Below, in pieces: positions 1 to 9,871 of a stretch of DNA of 64,000 nt (its first letter is position 1; each line of letters starts with the position of its first letter). A model generated the notes under the pieces. The model saw only the letters and a list, made by a program, of their open reading frames with translations, was not told the DNA's origin and did no database searches. The stretch is from Paraclostridium tenue (GTDB lineage: Bacteria; Bacillota; Clostridia; Peptostreptococcales; Peptostreptococcaceae): NCBI RefSeq assembly GCF_039521565.1, contig NZ_BAAACP010000012.1, positions 38,038 to 102,037 of the forward strand, given 5' to 3'. Made by a program: the position numbers and the translations under genes.

Positions 1-299
1 ATGCTATAGAAGCTTGTAATAAGATAAAAAATGATGAAAAATATATAAAAATAAGAGGAACTTTTGTAAAATCATATTATGTTATAAGATGTGAAAATTC
101 TAAAGTAAATAAAGTAAAAATAAAAAATAATAGAATAATAAGTAGTAAAAAGGATAAATTTATTCATGGAATAGGTTTAAAAAGTGTTAAATCATCATTG
201 AAAAAGTATGATGGAGAATTAGAAATAGAGGATTTCGAAGATAAATTTTTGGTACAAATTTATATACCGATAGATAAAAACATGACAGTTGGGATTTAA
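1..299 (+). CDS. GHKL-type sensor histidine kinase, C-terminal fragment
   Basis: The gene enters from outside the window; codons are in frame from base 3 and end at TAA 297-299, about 98 residues. The fragment starts with AIEAC, the end of an N box (DNxIEAC), and later has HGIGLKSV, a G-box. Both belong to the GHKL ATPase domain of AgrC/VirS-like kinases, which usually pair with LytTR response regulators. The ABC exporter that follows may be its target, as kinases often sit beside FtsX-type exporters, but a terminator separates them, so this is inference. The sensor part is not visible and the signal cannot be guessed. Confidence 0.8.
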   Translation, partial: AIEACNKIKNDEKYIKIRGTFVKSYYVIRCENSKVNKVKIKNNRIISSKKDKFIHGIGLKSVKSSLKKYDGELEIEDFEDKFLVQIYIPIDKNMTVGI

Positions 300-342
300 A
301 AAATACCAGTTGTACTATATATATTGAAGCAAAAAAAACAAG

Positions 343-382
343 GTGTTATCTTTAAAACATAAAAGATAACACTTTATTTTTT
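343..382 (+). terminator. Rho-independent terminator after the kinase fragment
   Basis: GTGTTATCTTT (343-353) pairs perfectly with AAAGATAACAC (362-372) across a short loop, followed by a T-rich run. It separates the kinase gene from the ABC exporter. Confidence 0.85.
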
Positions 383-440
383 ACAAAAAATCATTAAAAG
401 TGTTATATAAAGGGTGTAATTATAAAAGGGAGGTTATATT

Positions 441-3011
441 TTGAAGATTAGTTTAAAATTAGCGATTGCTTATATGAAAGAACAAAAGGGAAGAACTATT
501 GCACTAATAACAAGTATAGCATTAGCAGTAATATTAGTACTTACGTTAAATGTCATACCAGAAACAAAAAGTAAACTAGAAATAGAACAAGCATATAAAA
601 ACTTTAGTGACTATCATGTTGAGTACAATGGATTAAAAAGTGATATAGTGAATAAATTAAAAAAAGATAAAGAAGTAACTGAAATTAATGATATTTTAGG
701 ATTGGGCGAAATCGTAGGTAAAAATGGAATATTATTACAGTTAAATTCATATAGTAAAAATTTTTTAGATTCTTATGGATATAAATTAATAAAAGGAACT
801 GAGCCTAAGAATGCAAATGAAATAGTTTTAGAAGAGAAAGCATTAAAAGAAATGAATTTGAAGGATGATTTAAATCAAGAAATTGACTTTAAAATTGTAA
901 AATATTATGTAGATAAAAATAATGAAAATCAAATATTCAGCAAGGATAAAAAATTTAAATTAGTGGGTATAGTAAAAAAACCAGAGGGATATTATACAAA
1001 TTCAGATGGGCACACAAACGAAAATGAATATTATGTAGTAAAGGGTTTTACAAAAGATAACCTTAATGAAGAAATTTTACCAAATAACTTAGTCACTCAT
1101 AATGGTACTTTGTATCTAAATACATCTAAACCTGATATTGGAAAGTCCTATGAAATGATAAACAAATATGGTTTATCTGAATCGAATTTCATGATAAATG
1201 CATCATTAACACAAGCTTTAAGTAATTATGAGATGTCAAAAGAAACTCTATATACAAAAAGACAAAAGTTATATCCTATGTTGTCAGCAACTTTAGTTAT
1301 ATGTAATATATTTAGTATTGTTTTAATAGATATGACAAAACAAATAGGAATATTAAGAGCAATAGGTCTATCTAAAAACAAAGTAAGACTTATGATAATT
1401 ATGGAAAGTATTGTAGTTTTATCATTAGGACTTTTATGTGGATTTTTATTAGGAATATTAGCATCTTATTTAGGCTTTGCTATTATTTATGGAAAAATTG
1501 TAAATCTGTATTTAAGTAAAGCTAGTATATTAGAACCTATGATAATGGCTAGTATAGCTGTGTTAATATCTAGTTTAGTTCCAATATATAAAAGTGGAAA
1601 AATATCTCCAATAGAAGCAATTAGAACTAGTGATAAAATTAATAAAAGACAAAAAAATAGATTTTACTATAAATTAATAAGAAAAATATTTGGGTTTACC
1701 GGAGAGATGGCTTATAAAAATTTATGGAGAAATAAAGTTAGAACTATATTATGTGTTATATCTATAAGTTTAGGTGGGGTGCTTTTTATAGATACGATAG
1801 CTATGGGAAAGAGTTTAGATAATAGTTTAGATAATAGTAGTATGCCTGTTATGATGATGGGAAAGAGTGATATAAAGTTAGCTCATAATGTCAATAATGC
1901 AGATTCTAATTTTACAAAATATAGTAAAGCTGAAATAGAAAAAATTTCAAAGATAAAGGAAGTACAAAGTTTAAATCCAATTATGGAATTAAATGGATAT
2001 TTTCTGATAAATTCTGATGATTTAACAAAAAAATATAAAAGTTCAAATGGTATAGATGATGAAAATAAAAAATTAGAAGAATATTTAGAAGTTGAAGGAC
2101 ATAGTAACGATAGCTTAAAAAATTTAGATAAATATATTGAAGAGGGAAAAAATATAGATAACAAAACTAAAGGAAAATATCCAAAAGCTTTAGTAACAAA
2201 TTATTTTTATTCTATTCAAGATGCATCTCCTCATACTAAGTTACTCAACAATATTAAAGTAGGAGACTTGATAGATATAAAAATACCAGTTATAAAAAAT
2301 AACAAACTAGAATATAAAAATGAAAAAGTAGAAGTTACTGGAATTTTAAATGGAGACTATGTATTAAAAGAAGGTGGCCTTTCAGGCGGAATGAAAGTTG
2401 TTTTAAATGAAGATGATTTTAAAAATATAAGTGGGCGAGAAAATTACAATAAGTTAAATATTCAGATTGAAAAAGGTAGCGATAAAAAAGCTGAGAATGA
2501 AATAGAAAAGGTTATAAAAAACAACCCATTTTCAAAAATTGAAAGTAAGTATAATTACAAAAACTTATATATAAAACAAACTGAAAAAAACACAAAAGAA
2601 ACATTAGTAATCGTAGCTTTAATACTTTTAATATCTTCTATAAATATATTATGTATAATAAAAGCTAATATAATGACTAGAATGAAAGAACTTTCAACAT
2701 TAAGAGCAATAGGTATGAGTAGTAAAAAGATTAAAAGTATGATTATAAAAGAAAATTTAATGTATGCAATATTTGCATCTATATTATCGAGTGTATTTGC
2801 AACTCATAGTATTTACGAATTTACAAAAATGGTGAATGAAATACACAGACAAGGATTAGGTACAAATGAGACTATGATGTTTAAATTACCAATACTTGAA
2901 AGTATAGAGTTCTTAATGGCATCTATAATAATGTGTTTAATGGCAGTATTTTTATGTAAAAAGAAAATAGAAAAAATAAGTATAGTAGAAGGGTTAAATA
3001 CAAATGAATAA
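441..3011 (+). CDS. FtsX-family ABC transporter permease
   Basis: An 856-residue membrane protein with the MacB/FtsX permease layout: one N-terminal membrane helix (about 17-38), a large extracytoplasmic region, three helices at about 278-385, a further helix near 437-457 that begins a second copy, another external region, and three helices in the last 140 residues. Two FtsX repeats in one chain mark the family that moves lipids or peptides or senses antibiotics. The start is TTG at 441, supported by the strong ribosome site AAAGGGAGG just upstream. Its stop overlaps the first in-frame ATG of the ATPase frame, so the two form one operon. The substrate is unknown. Confidence 0.88.
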   Translation: MKISLKLAIAYMKEQKGRTIALITSIALAVILVLTLNVIPETKSKLEIEQAYKNFSDYHVEYNGLKSDIVNKLKKDKEVTEINDILGLGEIVGKNGILLQLNSYSKNFLDSYGYKLIKGTEPKNANEIVLEEKALKEMNLKDDLNQEIDFKIVKYYVDKNNENQIFSKDKKFKLVGIVKKPEGYYTNSDGHTNENEYYVVKGFTKDNLNEEILPNNLVTHNGTLYLNTSKPDIGKSYEMINKYGLSESNFMINASLTQALSNYEMSKETLYTKRQKLYPMLSATLVICNIFSIVLIDMTKQIGILRAIGLSKNKVRLMIIMESIVVLSLGLLCGFLLGILASYLGFAIIYGKIVNLYLSKASILEPMIMASIAVLISSLVPIYKSGKISPIEAIRTSDKINKRQKNRFYYKLIRKIFGFTGEMAYKNLWRNKVRTILCVISISLGGVLFIDTIAMGKSLDNSLDNSSMPVMMMGKSDIKLAHNVNNADSNFTKYSKAEIEKISKIKEVQSLNPIMELNGYFLINSDDLTKKYKSSNGIDDENKKLEEYLEVEGHSNDSLKNLDKYIEEGKNIDNKTKGKYPKALVTNYFYSIQDASPHTKLLNNIKVGDLIDIKIPVIKNNKLEYKNEKVEVTGILNGDYVLKEGGLSGGMKVVLNEDDFKNISGRENYNKLNIQIEKGSDKKAENEIEKVIKNNPFSKIESKYNYKNLYIKQTEKNTKETLVIVALILLISSINILCIIKANIMTRMKELSTLRAIGMSSKKIKSMIIKENLMYAIFASILSSVFATHSIYEFTKMVNEIHRQGLGTNETMMFKLPILESIEFLMASIIMCLMAVFLCKKKIEKISIVEGLNTNE

Positions 3012-3024
3012 AGGTGGGGATTTT

Positions 3025-3705
3025 ATGATGAATATATTAGATATAATAAATTTAAATAAAACTTATGGTAAAGGTGAAAATAAAGTACACGCATTAAAAG
3101 ATATAAATTTATCTATAGAAAAAGGAAAATTTACAGCTATAATAGGTCCTAGTGGAAGTGGTAAAAGTAGTCTTTTAAACTGTATAGCAGGACTAGATAA
3201 TATATCATCAGGAAAAGTTCTTTTAAATGGAAAAGATATTTCAACTTTAAGTGAAAATAAGCTATCAAAATTAAGAAGTGAAGAATTTGGATTTATATTT
3301 CAGAATTTTAACTTAATACCAGTTATAAATTTATATGAAAATATAATACTTCCAATATCAATAGATGATAAAAAAGTAGATAAAGAATATATAGATAGTA
3401 TAGTTGATAAGCTAGGACTTAAAGATAAAATTAATAAATTTCCAAATGAATTAAGTGGAGGGCAACAACAAAGGGTTGCTATTGCAAGAGCTCTAGCTAA
3501 TAAACCAAAAATTATTTTTGCAGATGAGCCAACAGGAAACTTAGATAGTAAAACTACAGAAGAAGTAATGGATTTATTAGAAAGTTGTGTTAAAAAATTT
3601 GGACAAACATTAGTTATGATAACTCATAATAATGAAATTGCTAAAACAGCAGATGTTTGTATTGAAATTAAAGATGGACAAATAATAAAAAATTCACAAA
3701 AATAA
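3025..3705 (+). CDS. ABC transporter ATP-binding protein (LolD/MacB type)
   Basis: This is the ATPase partner of the FtsX permease. The 226 residues show Walker A GPSGSGKS (about 41-48), the Q-loop region FIFQNFN, the signature LSGGQQQR, Walker B IIFADEP and the switch histidine in MITHNN. The open frame extends up to an ATG at 3004, but AGGTGGGG at 3012-3019 is well placed only for ATG 3025 or 3028, so the start was set there. Two-gene ATPase/permease modules of this sort export lipids or peptides or confer antimicrobial peptide resistance. Which applies here cannot be seen. Confidence 0.9.
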   Translation: MMNILDIINLNKTYGKGENKVHALKDINLSIEKGKFTAIIGPSGSGKSSLLNCIAGLDNISSGKVLLNGKDISTLSENKLSKLRSEEFGFIFQNFNLIPVINLYENIILPISIDDKKVDKEYIDSIVDKLGLKDKINKFPNELSGGQQQRVAIARALANKPKIIFADEPTGNLDSKTTEEVMDLLESCVKKFGQTLVMITHNNEIAKTADVCIEIKDGQIIKNSQK

Positions 3706-3715
3706 TCAAAAAAAT

Positions 3716-3758
3716 AGCTAAGATAGAAAATAACTATATTTTCTACTTAGCTGTTTTT
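3716..3758. terminator. Bidirectional terminator between ABC exporter and dnaI
   Basis: AGCTAAG plus TAGAAAAT pair with ATTTTCTA plus CTTAGCT with one bulged base, flanked by A-rich and T-rich runs. It lies between convergent genes and can serve both. Confidence 0.8.
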
Positions 3759-4738
3759 TGTTCCCATCTTAAATCATTACCTATAAACTTAACCATTCTA
3801 AATCTGTCAAACACTCTAGAGAATATTCTTTGAGCATAAATATCGCCTAATTGCATAGGTGATAAATTAGTTGAAATTATAGTTTTCTTTCCTGATAACA
3901 ATCTAGTATTTAATATGTTAAATAACTCACTGTTAGTAAAAGAATTGGTAAGCTCTGTTCCTAAATCATCTATAATTAATAAATCACAATCAAATAAATT
4001 ATTATAATTATCTTTAGTTATATGATCATGTGTATTTTTAAACTTATAATCTTCTATAATCTCAAACATTTTAAATGCAGTTTGATAAATAACTAAATGA
4101 CCTTTATCTAAAAGTTCTTTAGCAACACAGTTACACATAAAACTTTTACCTAAACCAGTATCTCCATAGAAAAGCATGTTTTCATCATTATCTTTATCGA
4201 AGTTTATAACAAACCCTTCACATATAGATAAAATTTCTAATATATTTTCTCGTGGAGATAAACCAGAAGACTCATCTCTTTCGTTAGAAAAAATAGAATC
4301 ATCAAATGTTGAAAAATTTTGATGATGTAAAACTCTTGATAAATTTGACATATTATAAGCTTCATTTACTATTCTTTGCTTTAAGCAATTACATTTACGT
4401 CCATTTGATAAAAAGCCTGTATCTTTACACATAATACAATCATGTTTAAGATTTAGATATCCCTTTGGAACTTTATTATCTAGAAGCATAAGTTCTTTTT
4501 TTTGTTTTAATTCATCCATTCTTAACTTAGCTTCATTTAAAATAGATTCTTTATCATTTGGGTTTAGCAAAACTAACTTAGCAAGTTTTAGACCTATTTG
4601 TCCAATTTCATCGTCTATATCTTTAATTTCAGGTATTCTAGAATAAACTTTCTTTTTTCTTTCATTTAATTCACGTTCAGATTGTTCTCTTTTTCTTTCA
4701 TAGGAAGTAAGTATTTCTCTTAATGTTGATTCTTTCAT
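3743..4738 (-). CDS. dnaI: DnaI/DnaC-type helicase loader ATPase
   Basis: A 331-residue AAA+ protein. A charged coiled N-terminal region is followed by a cysteine cluster (CxxC at 101-104, CNC at 116-118) that resembles the DnaI zinc site. Walker A GDTGLGKS is at about 192-199 and Walker B LLIIDDLG at about 254-261. DnaI loads the replicative helicase onto DNA during initiation and restart. The gene follows a DnaD-domain gene 22 bp upstream on the same strand, the usual clostridial pair of replication initiation protein and loader. The start has the site AGGTGAT before ATG. The symbol is by family resemblance. Confidence 0.85.
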   Translation of the reverse strand: MKESTLREILTSYERKREQSERELNERKKKVYSRIPEIKDIDDEIGQIGLKLAKLVLLNPNDKESILNEAKLRMDELKQKKELMLLDNKVPKGYLNLKHDCIMCKDTGFLSNGRKCNCLKQRIVNEAYNMSNLSRVLHHQNFSTFDDSIFSNERDESSGLSPRENILEILSICEGFVINFDKDNDENMLFYGDTGLGKSFMCNCVAKELLDKGHLVIYQTAFKMFEIIEDYKFKNTHDHITKDNYNNLFDCDLLIIDDLGTELTNSFTNSELFNILNTRLLSGKKTIISTNLSPMQLGDIYAQRIFSRVFDRFRMVKFIGNDLRWEQKTAK

Positions 4739-4760
4739 GTAATCACCTACCTAAAATAAA

Positions 4761-5819
4761 TTATCTAAATTTACCTTTTTGACTTTCTTGAAGTATTTTC
4801 TCTAATTCATCAGGACTATATTTAGTAAAAGTCTGATTTATATTATGGAATCTAGTTTTAACTTGCTTAGCATTATTTTTAGATTCATTTGAATTAGCTC
4901 TTTTTATATCTGATTTACGTTTAAATTCATCTTCAGATACTCTTAAGTCTTCTAATGTTTTAATATTTTTTTCATTCCAACTTTTAACTATACCATTAAT
5001 ATAAGATATAGAAGGATTAGAGATATTTTTAGACTTAGAACAAGCTTCTAAAATAAGTTCTATATCAAATTTATATTTATCAAACCAAATATCCATAAGT
5101 TCTTTCTCAGATCTTGTAGGTTGTCTAGAAAATCCAAGCTCATTAAATACTGTTTTATACATCATAAATCTTTTGCTTCTTTCAGCAAAACTATTTTGTA
5201 CTTCTTCAGGAGTATACAGATTAGCATCGTACCAATTTCTAATAATTCCTTCTATATAACTTACTGGTTTAGATGTTCCTGTTTGCTCTTTAACATGCTC
5301 ATAAGCACATAATATCATATCTGTACTCATATTATACTTGTCCATCATATCCAAGATTGAGATTTTTTCACTAGGTTGAAGATGTCTACCAATAACTTGA
5401 TTTATACAATTAAACATTTTTCTAACTTGAAGATTTTCACCTGCAGAAACAATACTATTAACGTCAGATTTTATAGAGTGATTCTGATTTAATATATTAT
5501 CCATATATATTTTTTTCAAATCTAAAAATTCTATTGAAAAATTAAAATCATCACTACCTTCATTATTATGCTTTTTAACTAATTTTTTTTCTTCCCAGAA
5601 ATCCCAAGCTGCTAATACATCAGATAAGGGTATATTTAAATTCCTTGCAATAGAATTATTATTAAATTTAGGGTTAGAAGTCATATCGCAAGCATATCTA
5701 AATCCTAAAAGATAAACTTGTACGTATAATCCATTAGCCATTGGCATAAATATATCTATAAATATGTTATCAATAGTAGTTTGGCCTAAATCTATTTCAT
5801 TGACTTCTTTAAAAAACAT
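4761..5819 (-). CDS. DnaD/DnaB-domain replication initiation protein
   Basis: A 352-residue protein with an N-terminal winged-helix-like part (about 1-90) and two copies of the DnaD C-terminal domain. Each copy ends in the family's Y-x-x-x-I-x-x-W signature: YIEGIIRNW near 190 and YINGIVKSW near 275. Such proteins remodel origin DNA and recruit the DnaI-helicase complex. It is first in a two-gene operon with the helicase loader. GAGGTGAT precedes the ATG. Clostridial genomes annotate this as DnaD-domain or DnaB-like; the exact B. subtilis counterpart is uncertain. Confidence 0.82.
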   Translation of the reverse strand: MFFKEVNEIDLGQTTIDNIFIDIFMPMANGLYVQVYLLGFRYACDMTSNPKFNNNSIARNLNIPLSDVLAAWDFWEEKKLVKKHNNEGSDDFNFSIEFLDLKKIYMDNILNQNHSIKSDVNSIVSAGENLQVRKMFNCINQVIGRHLQPSEKISILDMMDKYNMSTDMILCAYEHVKEQTGTSKPVSYIEGIIRNWYDANLYTPEEVQNSFAERSKRFMMYKTVFNELGFSRQPTRSEKELMDIWFDKYKFDIELILEACSKSKNISNPSISYINGIVKSWNEKNIKTLEDLRVSEDEFKRKSDIKRANSNESKNNAKQVKTRFHNINQTFTKYSPDELEKILQESQKGKFR

Positions 5820-5918
5820 TTTATCACCTCAAATTGATTATATCATAAAATCTATTACAAATTTATGATGTAGATAATTAAAAAAAATATTCATTAAACA
5901 CAAAGGGGAGGAATTTAA

Positions 5919-7382
5919 TTGATTATTGACTTTAGAAAAAAGACTAGAATATTTATATCTTTATTTATGGTAATTACTATTTTTGTGGGAGGTATAATTT
6001 ATTTTAATAAAGAAAAATATACACAAGTTTTAAACATTAAAAATGAAGCTAAAAGTAGTTATACTATGGATGTAATTCTTGAAGATGAAAGTAAAAGGTT
6101 AATGTGTAATCAAAATATAAAGTATATAAATAATCAAAATAAAAATCTAAAAAGTTTATATTTTCATATATACCCAAATGCCTTTTCAAATGAAGAATTT
6201 ACACCATTTGAAAAATCACAAATGAAACAAGCATATCCAAATGGATTTAATGAAGGATATATAGATATTCAAAACATATTAATTGGAGATAAAAAAGTAA
6301 AATATACTATAACAGGTGAAAAAGAAGATATCTTAGAGTTAAAATTAGACAAACCACTAAAGCCTAATGAGACAGTATCTATAGATATGAAATTTAATGT
6401 AAAAATTCCAAATTCAATAGGTAGATTTGGATATGGGGATAATACAATAAATGTTACAAATTGGTTTCCTATTGCCTGTGTATATGATGATAAAGGATGG
6501 AACAACAAAAGCTATGAAACAATAGGTGACCCATTTTACAGTGATACTAGCGACTTTAAAGTGACAATATTAGCTCCTGCTGAGTATAAAATCGGGGCTA
6601 CAGGAAAGGTTATTGAATCTAAAACTGATAATAAAAAGTCAATGTATACAATTGAAGCTAAAAATGTACGTGATTTTGCTTTTATACTAAGTAAAAAGTT
6701 TAATGTAAAAAAAGATTATGTAGATGATATAGAAATAGTAACATACAATTTAAATAATAAGTTTTCAAATTTAGCTACTAAAATATCTAAAGAGTCAATA
6801 GATATATTTAATGATATGTTTGGGAAATATCCTTATAATATATATTCAGTTATAGCAAGTGATTTTTATATAGGGGGAATGGAATATCCTACATTGTCTA
6901 TGATAGATGAAAGTTTGTATACAAATAAAAATAAATTTTTACTAGAGTATGTTATAGCTCATGAAACAGCTCATCAATGGTGGTATAGTGTAGTTGGAAA
7001 TGATGAAGTTAGTGAGCCATGGCTAGATGAAGCCTTGACAGAATATTCAACAATACTATACTTTGAAAAAAAATATGGGAAAAGTATGGCAAATAATTTA
7101 ATGGATACTATGTCTACACAAACAAAATCTTATTCTAGTAAAGATATTTTTAAACCTTGCGATCAGTATAAAAATTCAACAGAATATAGTTTGAATGTAT
7201 ACACTAAAGGAGCTGTTATGTTTCATCAAATAAGACAAGAAGTTGGAGATAAGGTATTTTTTAATGTTTTAAAAGAATATTACAATACATATAGATTTAA
7301 AAATGTGAATGGAGCTCAATTTGTTGAGTTGTGGAAAAAAAACGGAGTAGATATAGACAATATAATAAACAAATATAAATAA
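5919..7382 (+). CDS. M1-family zinc metallopeptidase, membrane-anchored
   Basis: A 487-residue protein with one N-terminal membrane anchor (about 10-28) and an outside catalytic part. The M1 zinc site is complete: HETAH at 348-352 and a glutamate ligand at 371, in the spacing HExxH-18-E. The GAMEN exopeptidase motif appears as GGMEY near residue 320. M1 enzymes remove N-terminal amino acids from peptides. This is shorter than full aminopeptidase N and lacks the C-terminal helical domain. The start is TTG at 5919 behind AGGGGAGG. It is a single gene, divergent from the DnaD gene and closed by its own terminator. Confidence 0.88.
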   Translation: MIIDFRKKTRIFISLFMVITIFVGGIIYFNKEKYTQVLNIKNEAKSSYTMDVILEDESKRLMCNQNIKYINNQNKNLKSLYFHIYPNAFSNEEFTPFEKSQMKQAYPNGFNEGYIDIQNILIGDKKVKYTITGEKEDILELKLDKPLKPNETVSIDMKFNVKIPNSIGRFGYGDNTINVTNWFPIACVYDDKGWNNKSYETIGDPFYSDTSDFKVTILAPAEYKIGATGKVIESKTDNKKSMYTIEAKNVRDFAFILSKKFNVKKDYVDDIEIVTYNLNNKFSNLATKISKESIDIFNDMFGKYPYNIYSVIASDFYIGGMEYPTLSMIDESLYTNKNKFLLEYVIAHETAHQWWYSVVGNDEVSEPWLDEALTEYSTILYFEKKYGKSMANNLMDTMSTQTKSYSSKDIFKPCDQYKNSTEYSLNVYTKGAVMFHQIRQEVGDKVFFNVLKEYYNTYRFKNVNGAQFVELWKKNGVDIDNIINKYK

Positions 7383-7389
7383 ATTTAAG

Positions 7390-7427
7390 TTAGAGTCTTA
7401 AAAAATTTTTTAAGGCTCTAATTTTTT
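7390..7427 (+). terminator. Terminator after the M1 peptidase gene
   Basis: TTAGAGTCTTAAAAA pairs with TTTTTTAAGGCTCTAA (one G-T pair) and is followed by TTTTTT. Confidence 0.8.
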
Positions 7428-7469
7428 GGTATAATATAATTCATGATTATTAAAGAAAGAGGTGACCGC

Positions 7470-8264
7470 ATGCTAGAATATAGTTCTATAGGAAGTGGGA
7501 GTAGCGGAAATTGTCATTATATTGGATATAAGAATACTAAGGTTCTAGTTGATGCAGGCCTTAGCGGTAAAAGAATAACAACTAATTTAAAAGATTTAGA
7601 TATAGATATAAATAAAATAAAGGGAATATTTATAACGCATGAACACTCAGATCATATAAAAGGTGCAGGAATATTATCTAGAAAATTTGATATTCCTATA
7701 TTTGCAAATGTAAAAACATGGTGTGCAATGAAAGATAAGATAGGGGATATAAAAGATAAAAACATGAAGGTTTTTGAAAATGATAAAACTTATTCTTTAG
7801 ATGATTTAATAATAAGACCATTTTCAACATCACATGACTCTGCTGATTCTGTAGGATATAATTTCTATAATGATAAACAGGAAAAGCTATCTATAGCAAC
7901 GGATATAGGTTGCATAACTGAAAATTTAAAAAAACATTTATATAAATCAAAACTAGTAGTTTTAGAGTCTAACTATGACCCTAATATGCTTATGATGGGA
8001 TCTTATCCATATGCATTAAAGAAAAGAGTTATGTCTGAAACAGGACATTTATCTAATGAAGAAGCTGCAAAGTTTTGTGTGGAACTAGTAAATCAAGGTA
8101 CAGAGTCTATATTGCTTGCACATTTAAGTAAAGAAAATAACTTCCCTGAGTTAGCATATGAAACGTCTAAAGGTGTATTATTACAAAATAATATGATAAT
8201 TGGGCAAGATCTTAAGTTAGATGTTCTTTTAAGAGAAGATGCATCAGATATATATAAATTATAA
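7470..8264 (+). CDS. walJ: MBL-fold metallohydrolase, WalJ/YycJ family
   Basis: A 264-residue metallo-beta-lactamase fold protein starting LEYSSIGSGSSGNCHYI, the opening typical of WalJ/YycJ. The metal motif THEHSDH is present, with further histidines at STSHDSAD and GHLSNEE. WalJ-type enzymes are exonuclease-like hydrolases linked to DNA repair and cell-wall signalling coordination. The frame opens at 7443, but AGAGGTGA places the start at ATG 7470. It lies 15 bp ahead of rlmH, as in the walJ-rlmH neighbourhood of other Firmicutes, though the walRK genes are not here. Confidence 0.87.
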   Translation: MLEYSSIGSGSSGNCHYIGYKNTKVLVDAGLSGKRITTNLKDLDIDINKIKGIFITHEHSDHIKGAGILSRKFDIPIFANVKTWCAMKDKIGDIKDKNMKVFENDKTYSLDDLIIRPFSTSHDSADSVGYNFYNDKQEKLSIATDIGCITENLKKHLYKSKLVVLESNYDPNMLMMGSYPYALKKRVMSETGHLSNEEAAKFCVELVNQGTESILLAHLSKENNFPELAYETSKGVLLQNNMIIGQDLKLDVLLREDASDIYKL

Positions 8265-8279
8265 TGATTGGAGAAATTT

Positions 8280-8759
8280 ATGAATATAACTGTAATAAGT
8301 GTAGGTAAGCTTAAAGAGAAGTACTTAAAGCTAGGGATAGAAGAATTTAGTAAAAGATTATCTAAGTATTGTAAATTAGATATGATAGAACTAGATGATG
8401 AAAAATGCCCTGAGAATCTAAGCGATAAAGACATGGAAATTGTTAAAAATAAAGAAGGTAATAAGATTTTAAGTAAGATAAAAAATAATAGTTATGTTAT
8501 AGCTTTAGCCATAGATGGAAAAAATTTATCATCTGAAGAATTAGCTAGTACTATTAGTAACTTAGCTGTCAGAGGCAATAGCCATATAACTTTTGTTATA
8601 GGTGGGTCTTTAGGTCTTTCAACGGAAGTTTTAAAAAGAGCTGATTATAAGTTATCTTTTTCTAAGATGACCTTCCCTCATCAATTAATGAAGTTAATAC
8701 TTTTAGAACAAGTATATAGATCTTTTAGAATAAATAACAATGAACCGTATCACAAGTAA
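8280..8759 (+). CDS. rlmH: 23S rRNA (pseudouridine-1915-N3) methyltransferase RlmH
   Basis: 159 residues, the standard RlmH length, beginning MNITVISVGKLKEKYL. It has the SPOUT methyltransferase core FVIGGSLGLS and the invariant C-terminus NNEPYHK. RlmH methylates pseudouridine 1915 of 23S rRNA in assembled ribosomes. The start is ATG 8280, not the upstream TTG at 8268, because the GGAG lies at 8269-8272. Its last 18 bases plus one form the core of a direct repeat seen twice more downstream (9872, 14735). The C-terminus is left intact, as when SCC elements insert in staphylococcal rlmH. Confidence 0.96.
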   Translation: MNITVISVGKLKEKYLKLGIEEFSKRLSKYCKLDMIELDDEKCPENLSDKDMEIVKNKEGNKILSKIKNNSYVIALAIDGKNLSSEELASTISNLAVRGNSHITFVIGGSLGLSTEVLKRADYKLSFSKMTFPHQLMKLILLEQVYRSFRINNNEPYHK

Positions 8760-8760
8760 G
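8742..8760 (+). repeat. att-like direct repeat, copy 1 (3' end of rlmH)
   Basis: GAACCGTATCACAAGTAAG covers the last six codons and stop of rlmH. It aligns with the SCC attachment core of staphylococci, which is also the rlmH end encoding E-(A/P)-Y-H-K. Copy 2 is identical over 19 bp and copy 3 differs at one base. Confidence 0.88.
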
Positions 8761-8911
8761 GTAGCGCGGATGATAAGAGTAAAAATTTAGATATATAATT
8801 TAGATCTTAGTTATACTTAAAAAATAATTAGTACGATAATATATGTATAGATAATATCGATAAAAGTATATTACTAAAAATTATAATTGTTAGTATGAGG
8901 AGTGATTATAC

Positions 8912-9781
8912 ATGGATATGCTTACCAATTTCAATAAAGTTATGGAGTATATAGAAATGCATTTAGAAGAAGAAATAGACTTTAATATGGTTTCAAAGAT
9001 TGCAGGAGTATCTGAGTATCATTTTAGAAAGATGTTTTCGTATCTTTCAGGTATGACACTTTCGAGCTATATAAGAAAAAGAAGGCTATCTAAAGCAAGT
9101 TTTGATTTAATGCAAAAAGATATAAAAATAATTGATATAGCTATAAAATATGGATATGATTCAGCAGATGGATTTAGTAGGGCATTTAAAGAATGGTTTG
9201 GTGTGAATCCTTCAGAGATTAAAGATGCTAAGAATCTTAAAGTATTTCCTTGTATGACTTTTCAATTAACTATTAAAGGAGGAAGTAATATGAATTATCG
9301 TATTGAAAAAAAAGAAGCTTTTAAATTAGTAGGAGTTAAAGGTCAAGTTCCTATTGTGTTTGAAGGTATAAATCAAGAAATAATGAAAATAGCACAAAGT
9401 ATAACAGAAGAACAAAGAAAATTATTACAATCATATAGAAATGAAGATGTTAAAACTGTTGTTAACGCTTCATTTGATTTTGATGATAAAAGGTATGAAG
9501 AAAAAGGTAACTTAAATCACTTAATTGGATCTATAACTACTCTAGATATAGATTTTGGTGAATTTGATGTTGTAGAAGTTCCTGCTTGTACTTGGGCAAT
9601 TTTTTCTTGTAAAGGACCATTTCCAACTGTATTTCAAGATACATGGGGAAAAATTTTATCTGAATGGTTGCCATCTTCAAATTATGAATTAATAAACGTT
9701 CCAGAAATATCTTTCAATAGAGATATGTCAGATATGCAAAATGTTTATAGCGAAATTTGGATTGGGGTAAAAGAAAAGTAA
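8912..9781 (+). CDS. AraC-family regulator with GyrI-like effector-binding domain
   Basis: A 289-residue protein with an N-terminal AraC DNA-binding domain (about 6-105; helix-turn-helix regions near EIDFNMVSKIAGVSEYHF and GYDSADGFSRAFKEWFG) joined to a C-terminal GyrI-like ligand-binding domain (about 127-289, ending YSEIWIGV). This layout resembles Rob and BmrR-type drug sensors that activate efflux genes. The start is ATG 8912 with AGGAGTG upstream. It is the only gene of cassette 1, so it came with the island or marks an older insertion. Its target is unknown; the tet(P) operon lies downstream but has its own promoter and attenuators. Confidence 0.88.
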   Translation: MDMLTNFNKVMEYIEMHLEEEIDFNMVSKIAGVSEYHFRKMFSYLSGMTLSSYIRKRRLSKASFDLMQKDIKIIDIAIKYGYDSADGFSRAFKEWFGVNPSEIKDAKNLKVFPCMTFQLTIKGGSNMNYRIEKKEAFKLVGVKGQVPIVFEGINQEIMKIAQSITEEQRKLLQSYRNEDVKTVVNASFDFDDKRYEEKGNLNHLIGSITTLDIDFGEFDVVEVPACTWAIFSCKGPFPTVFQDTWGKILSEWLPSSNYELINVPEISFNRDMSDMQNVYSEIWIGVKEK

Positions 9782-9813
9782 TTAGAACTGAAATTTTATT
9801 CTATATCACAGTT

Positions 9814-9846
9814 AAAGGTACCTTGAATAATTTAAGGTGCCTTTTG
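9814..9846 (+). terminator. Terminator after the AraC-type gene
   Basis: AAAGGTACCTT pairs with AAGGTGCCTTT (one G-T pair) and is followed by T residues; it ends cassette 1's transcript before att copy 2. Confidence 0.8.
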
Positions 9847-9871
9847 ATACTTATTTAGAATAACTATTAAG